DNA of 64,000 nt, taken from contig NZ_CP097263.1 of the NCBI RefSeq assembly GCF_028622115.1, positions 6,696,001-6,760,000 of the forward strand. Reading direction: 5' to 3'. Shown here one piece after another: positions 60,587-64,000 of the stretch. The notes under the pieces are model-generated. The model had not been told where the DNA came from and did not search any database. It saw nothing but the letters and a program-made list of their open reading frames with translations. Within the stretch, counting starts at the first letter, position 1, and each line of letters starts with the position of its first letter. This DNA is from Kutzneria chonburiensis (GTDB taxonomy: Bacteria; Actinomycetota; Actinomycetes; Mycobacteriales; Pseudonocardiaceae). Position numbers and translations under genes: made by a program.

Positions 60587-63196
60587 TCAACTGACCAACG
60601 TGAGGACCGTCTCATTACGCAGGCCACGGGCCCGGATCGTGCGGGCCCGCAACCAGGCCTCGAAGCGCTCCTCGGACAGCGGCCTCGAGATCAGGTAGCC
60701 CTGCGCCACGTCACAACCCATGCTGACGAGCTGCTCGCGGGCCGAGTCCTCCTCGACGCCCTCGGCCACCACGGTCAGGCCGAGCGAGTGGCCCAGCTCG
60801 ACGATGGCCCGCACCACGGCCATGTCCGACAGGTCGGTGCCCATGCCGAGCACGAACGACTTGTCGATCTTCACCTCGTCCACCGGCAGCTGCCGCAGGT
60901 AGGCCAGCGACGAGTAGCCGGTGCCGAAGTCGTCAACGGCCAGCGTGACGCCCATGGCGTGCAGCCGCCGCAGCACCGGCAGCGCCCGCTCCGGGTCGGA
61001 CATCACGCCGGACTCGGTCAGCTCGAAGGTCAGCAGCTGCGGCGGCACGTCGTAGCGGCGCAGCGCCTCGGCCACCAGGTCGGGGAAGTTGGCGTCGGCC
61101 AGGTTGCGCACGGAAAGGTTGACCGCGGCGGACATCCGCAGCCCCCGGTCCAGCCACGACCGCACGCGCTGGAGTCCCTGCTCCATCACGAACGACGTGA
61201 GCGCGTCGACCAGGCCGGTGGCCTCCACGGCCGGCACGAACTCGTCCGGGTCGAGCTGTCCGAACTCGGGGTGCCGCCACCGCACCAGCGCCTCGACGCC
61301 GACGACCTGCCGGCTGGGCAGCGCGATCTTGGGCTGGTAGTGCACGCTGACCTGGCCGGTCTCCAGCGCCGACCGGAACTGGGTGACCAGCTGGAAGCGC
61401 CGCAGGAAGATCTGGCCCATGCTCGGCGCGTAGCCGCGCACCGGGTCACTGCCGCTGTGCGCGGCCTGCACGGCCACATCGGCGCGCTGCAGCAGCGTGT
61501 CGACGTCGAGCGTGTCGTCGCCGTCCTCGGCGGTGTTGGCGACGTAGCCGATCAGCGCGCTGGCCTCGATGGTCAGCTTGTCCACCGGGTACGGCATGGA
61601 CAGCCCGGCACGCAGCTTCTCGCCGATCTCCTGCGCCTGCTCATGGGTCCGGTCGACGAGCAGCGCCGCGAACGACCCGCCCTCCAGTCGAGCCAACGGA
61701 ACCTCGCCGCCGAGGGCGTCGCGCAGGCGGCGGCTCGCCGCGAGCACCATGCGGTCGCCCCACGCGTAGCCGAGGGCGTCCGCCACACCCGACATCACGT
61801 CCAGGTCGATGCGCATCACGACGCACGGCTCGTCGGCGCGCACGGGGTCGCCGGCGACCTCGCGGAAGCCGGTGCGATTGAGCAGCCCCGTGAGCGGGTC
61901 GTGGTACGCGTGGTGCCGCAGCCGCCCGACCAGGCGGCGGTTGTCCATGGCGGTGGCGAGGTGGCTGGACAGCGTGCGCAGCAGCCGCACGTCGGCGCTG
62001 CCGAAGCCACGCCAGCGGCTGAGCCGGTCGTGTACCTCCATGGCACCGAGCGGTTGGCTCGCGCCGCGCAGCGGCACCACCAGCACCTCGTAGACGCCAC
62101 GGCGGCGCAGCGCCTCCTGCACGTCGTCGGCGGCGTCGGAAAGCTTGAAGTAGCGCACGTGGTTCCCGGCCAGCTGGAGGATCGGGTCCTCACGGTCCAG
62201 CTCGGCGCCGTCCGGCAGCGGCACACCGGCCACCAGGCGGCGCACCTCGTCGGCCGAGTCCACCTTGAGGTGCAGCACCACGCGCTTGGCGTTGAGCTGG
62301 TCGCGGATGCGCTCCACGATGGCCTGCCAGTCGGCCGGATCCTCCGGCGGCAGCACGTTGGTCAGCACCGACGCCTTGTTCATCACGTCCTGGCCGGAGC
62401 GCGCCACGTTGAGGCTGACGTCGGACAGCGTCTCCAGGTCGCGCTGCTCGCGCAGCAGTCCGGAGTACGCCCGATACAGCGCCACCATCGAGGCCGCGAG
62501 CAGACCGGCCAGCAGCCAGCCCCACGGCGCGTTGTTCACCAGCACGTACGCGACCAGGCCGACGGTCACGTTCATCAGGCAGACGACCAGCGAGCGCAGG
62601 CCCAGCCGCGCCGCCGACGGCATGCGCAGCTCGCCGCCGAGCACATGCATGGCGCCCAGGCCGAGGGCCGTGCTGACCAGCGGCGACGTGAGCACACCCA
62701 GCGCCGCGGCGGCCCACACCGGCATGCCGGCGAAGCTACTGGTGAGCAGGTAGAAGACGGCGTACGGGATCGCCACTTCCAGGCACATGATGCCGGCGTG
62801 GTAGCTGAGGTGACGCAGCTTGTGCCGACTGATCTGCACGCCGAGGCCGGCCACCAGGTAGGCGGCCAGCACCACCTCGAACGGCACGGTCACCAGGCCG
62901 AGCACCAGCGGGATCTCGGCGAAGGAGATGGTCCAGCTGATCTGGCGCACGTCGAAGTCGATGGAAAGCTGCTCGGAGAGCAGGAAGCCGACGGCGAGCA
63001 GCGGGCCGGCGATCAGCAGCTGCTCGGGTTGCGGGTGGTCGACGTGACCGAGCAGCACGGCCGCCGCGACGCCGACGCCGATCAGCAGCACCGCCGCGGA
63101 GAACAGGCGGTACCGCCGGGTACGCTGCGGATCAAGCTGCGCGCGAACCGGCGGACGTGGCACCTCGGGATGGACGGCACGGCGGTGGTCGGTCAT
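60587..63196 (-). CDS. Membrane GAF-GGDEF-EAL protein; likely c-di-GMP phosphodiesterase with dead GGDEF
   Basis: An 869-residue signalling protein. About seven transmembrane segments occupy residues 30-260, a GAF-like domain about 275-415, GGDEF about 430-585 and EAL about 600-855. The EAL domain has EALVRW (about 634), VNLSVRN, FELTESG, DDFGTGYSS (about 753), KIDKSF, VVAEGVE and QGYLISRPL, all residues needed for phosphodiesterase activity. The GGDEF signature is replaced by LEGGSFAAL (about 503), so cyclase activity is unlikely; a regulatory GTP-binding role is possible. ATG 63196 is chosen, with GAGGAGGG just upstream; GTG 63217 is an alternative. Confidence 0.9.
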   Translation of the reverse strand: MTDHRRAVHPEVPRPPVRAQLDPQRTRRYRLFSAAVLLIGVGVAAAVLLGHVDHPQPEQLLIAGPLLAVGFLLSEQLSIDFDVRQISWTISFAEIPLVLGLVTVPFEVVLAAYLVAGLGVQISRHKLRHLSYHAGIMCLEVAIPYAVFYLLTSSFAGMPVWAAAALGVLTSPLVSTALGLGAMHVLGGELRMPSAARLGLRSLVVCLMNVTVGLVAYVLVNNAPWGWLLAGLLAASMVALYRAYSGLLREQRDLETLSDVSLNVARSGQDVMNKASVLTNVLPPEDPADWQAIVERIRDQLNAKRVVLHLKVDSADEVRRLVAGVPLPDGAELDREDPILQLAGNHVRYFKLSDAADDVQEALRRRGVYEVLVVPLRGASQPLGAMEVHDRLSRWRGFGSADVRLLRTLSSHLATAMDNRRLVGRLRHHAYHDPLTGLLNRTGFREVAGDPVRADEPCVVMRIDLDVMSGVADALGYAWGDRMVLAASRRLRDALGGEVPLARLEGGSFAALLVDRTHEQAQEIGEKLRAGLSMPYPVDKLTIEASALIGYVANTAEDGDDTLDVDTLLQRADVAVQAAHSGSDPVRGYAPSMGQIFLRRFQLVTQFRSALETGQVSVHYQPKIALPSRQVVGVEALVRWRHPEFGQLDPDEFVPAVEATGLVDALTSFVMEQGLQRVRSWLDRGLRMSAAVNLSVRNLADANFPDLVAEALRRYDVPPQLLTFELTESGVMSDPERALPVLRRLHAMGVTLAVDDFGTGYSSLAYLRQLPVDEVKIDKSFVLGMGTDLSDMAVVRAIVELGHSLGLTVVAEGVEEDSAREQLVSMGCDVAQGYLISRPLSEERFEAWLRARTIRARGLRNETVLTLVS

Positions 63197-63546
63197 CCAC
63201 CCTCCTCGTCGGGCCACGCGGACAGGGCGCCTTCCCCCTGTCGAACGACACTCCTGCCGGTGGTGTCCTTGGCACGACCGAGGGGTCCCGAGCGCTACCG
63301 GAACCCCTCCACGTGCAGTTTACCCCGGTTGAGCGAGTGTGGCCCGTCTAGTTGACGAAGGCAACACTCCCAGTGAACAGTTTGGCGTCGGAAAGAGCAA
63401 TTTGCACGTCCAACCGGCCTCTTGAAACGATAAAGCGGACAAAACGGCGACAAATCGGACACTCGAACGCGCCGATCACACCCCGTATTGGTCACCGTCA
63501 GTAATCCCCGCGACTTCACCCCGTCGCCGGTGTTGGATGACTCCAC
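63197..63546. other. Divergent intergenic region
   Basis: About 350 bases lie between the c-di-GMP gene (leftward) and the GNAT-type gene (rightward). The stretch 63355-63500 is noticeably richer in A/T than its surroundings and should hold the promoters for both. I could not assign a convincing -35/-10 pair. No gene, tRNA or strong hairpin is seen. Confidence 0.5.
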
Positions 63547-64000
63547 GTGGACATCGACGTCGAGCGGCAGCACGCCGCGCGCCTGGCCCTGCTCGATCCG
63601 CTGCTGCCGGCCGATCCGCCGCTGTCCGGCGACCTGATCGACACCATCGGCGCGCTGGGCGCACCGGTCTCGACCGAGCTCGACCCCGATTCGCTCGACG
63701 CCACCTGGGGCGCGTTGCGCCGCCACACGCTGACCGTTCGACTGGCCGGCGACGAGCTCGGGCCCCTGCTCGACCGCTGGGAGGAGCACCTGGCCCGGGT
63801 CGCCACTCCCGGCGACGAGGACTCCGTCGCCGCGATCGTCTGGCCCAGCCGCGACACCGCCGCCGTACGGGCCCTGGTCCATCACGGCTTCGCCCCGCTC
63901 CTCGTCACCGCCGTCCGCCGCGCCGGCATCGGCAGCCCTTCGCCCGCGCTGCCGCCCGGCGTCACCATCCGCCACGCCACGAATGTGGACTTGGTGGCCT
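63547..64000 (+). CDS. Probable GNAT-family acetyltransferase, N-terminal part (cut by window edge)
   Basis: The first 151 residues of a protein starting with GTG at 63547 (DIDVERQHAARLALLDPLLP). The first ~120 residues form a mixed domain that includes VAAIVWPSRDTAAVRALVHH followed by GFAPLLVTAVRR, which resembles the end of a degenerate GNAT domain. PPGVTIRHATNVDLVA then looks like the first strand and helix of a second GNAT domain. A tandem GNAT protein is the best reading, but the acetyl-CoA-binding motif lies beyond the window. No ribosome binding site is seen before the GTG. Confidence 0.6.
   Translation, partial: MDIDVERQHAARLALLDPLLPADPPLSGDLIDTIGALGAPVSTELDPDSLDATWGALRRHTLTVRLAGDELGPLLDRWEEHLARVATPGDEDSVAAIVWPSRDTAAVRALVHHGFAPLLVTAVRRAGIGSPSPALPPGVTIRHATNVDLVA

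Overview
The window is high-GC actinobacterial DNA. A mycobacterium-like housekeeping gene order, a complete mce operon, an ESX-type secretion locus, an AfsR/SARP regulator and a three-gene HadA/HadB/L33 neighbourhood point to a non-mycolate, filamentous actinomycete, most likely in the Pseudonocardiales (Amycolatopsis/Kutzneria/Saccharothrix-like). That placement is an inference from gene content. Almost the whole window is one chromosomal ribosomal protein/RNA polymerase supercluster, read mainly on the minus strand.

Left end (1-3949): the edge of an ESX-4-like type VII secretion locus. A truncated eccB runs leftward. eccE and a translationally coupled 244-residue protein of unknown function run rightward, followed by a secreted Asp-box (BNR/Ycf48-like) protein. 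3942-9268, minus: truA-rplQ-rpoA-rpsD-rpsK-rpsM-rpmJ-infA (alpha operon), plus a DUF1707 membrane protein. 9347-12437: a large AfsR-type regulator whose reading frame is broken by one extra base. 12418-26469, minus: map-adk-secY, an inserted membrane protein gene, then the spc and S10 operons from rplO back to rpsJ. 26885-31244, minus: the str operon (rpsL-rpsG-fusA-tuf). 31796-39271, minus: rpoB-rpoC.

39498-41431 is a small accessory patch: an unknown protein with a possible frameshift, an XRE-like HTH protein and a DUF2017-like protein, the last two overlapping tail to tail. 41545-52792, minus, is a complete mce lipid-importer operon (mceG/mkl ATPase, two YrbE permeases, MceA-F, two Mce-associated proteins) lying between rplL and rpoB. 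53022-57543, minus: secE-nusG-rplK-rplA and rplJ-rplL, the latter with its own promoter and an L10-type leader. A small exported-protein gene with a leaderless-looking start lies between them on the plus strand. 57574-60509 holds tRNA-Trp, a plus-strand class I aminotransferase, hadB-hadA, rpmG, tRNA-Met and tRNA-Thr. The right end has a multi-spanning GAF-GGDEF-EAL c-di-GMP protein and the start of a GNAT-type gene running off the window.

Most of the window encodes the transcription and translation core. Good sigma70-type promoters are readable upstream of rpsL, rpoB, rplJ and infA. Strong GC hairpins close transcription units and also sit at four junctions inside operons, where ribosomal protein genes meet RNA polymerase or elongation factor genes. 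Two single-base indels (in rpsM and the AfsR gene) are clear from protein continuity, and a third is suspected near 39760. Because rpsM is essential, sequence error is the first explanation to test.

I found no CRISPR array, insertion sequence, prophage, rRNA or origin. No wholly new multi-gene system is evident. The least explained items are the eccE-coupled protein, the accessory patch upstream of rpoB, and the pattern of intra-operon hairpins.
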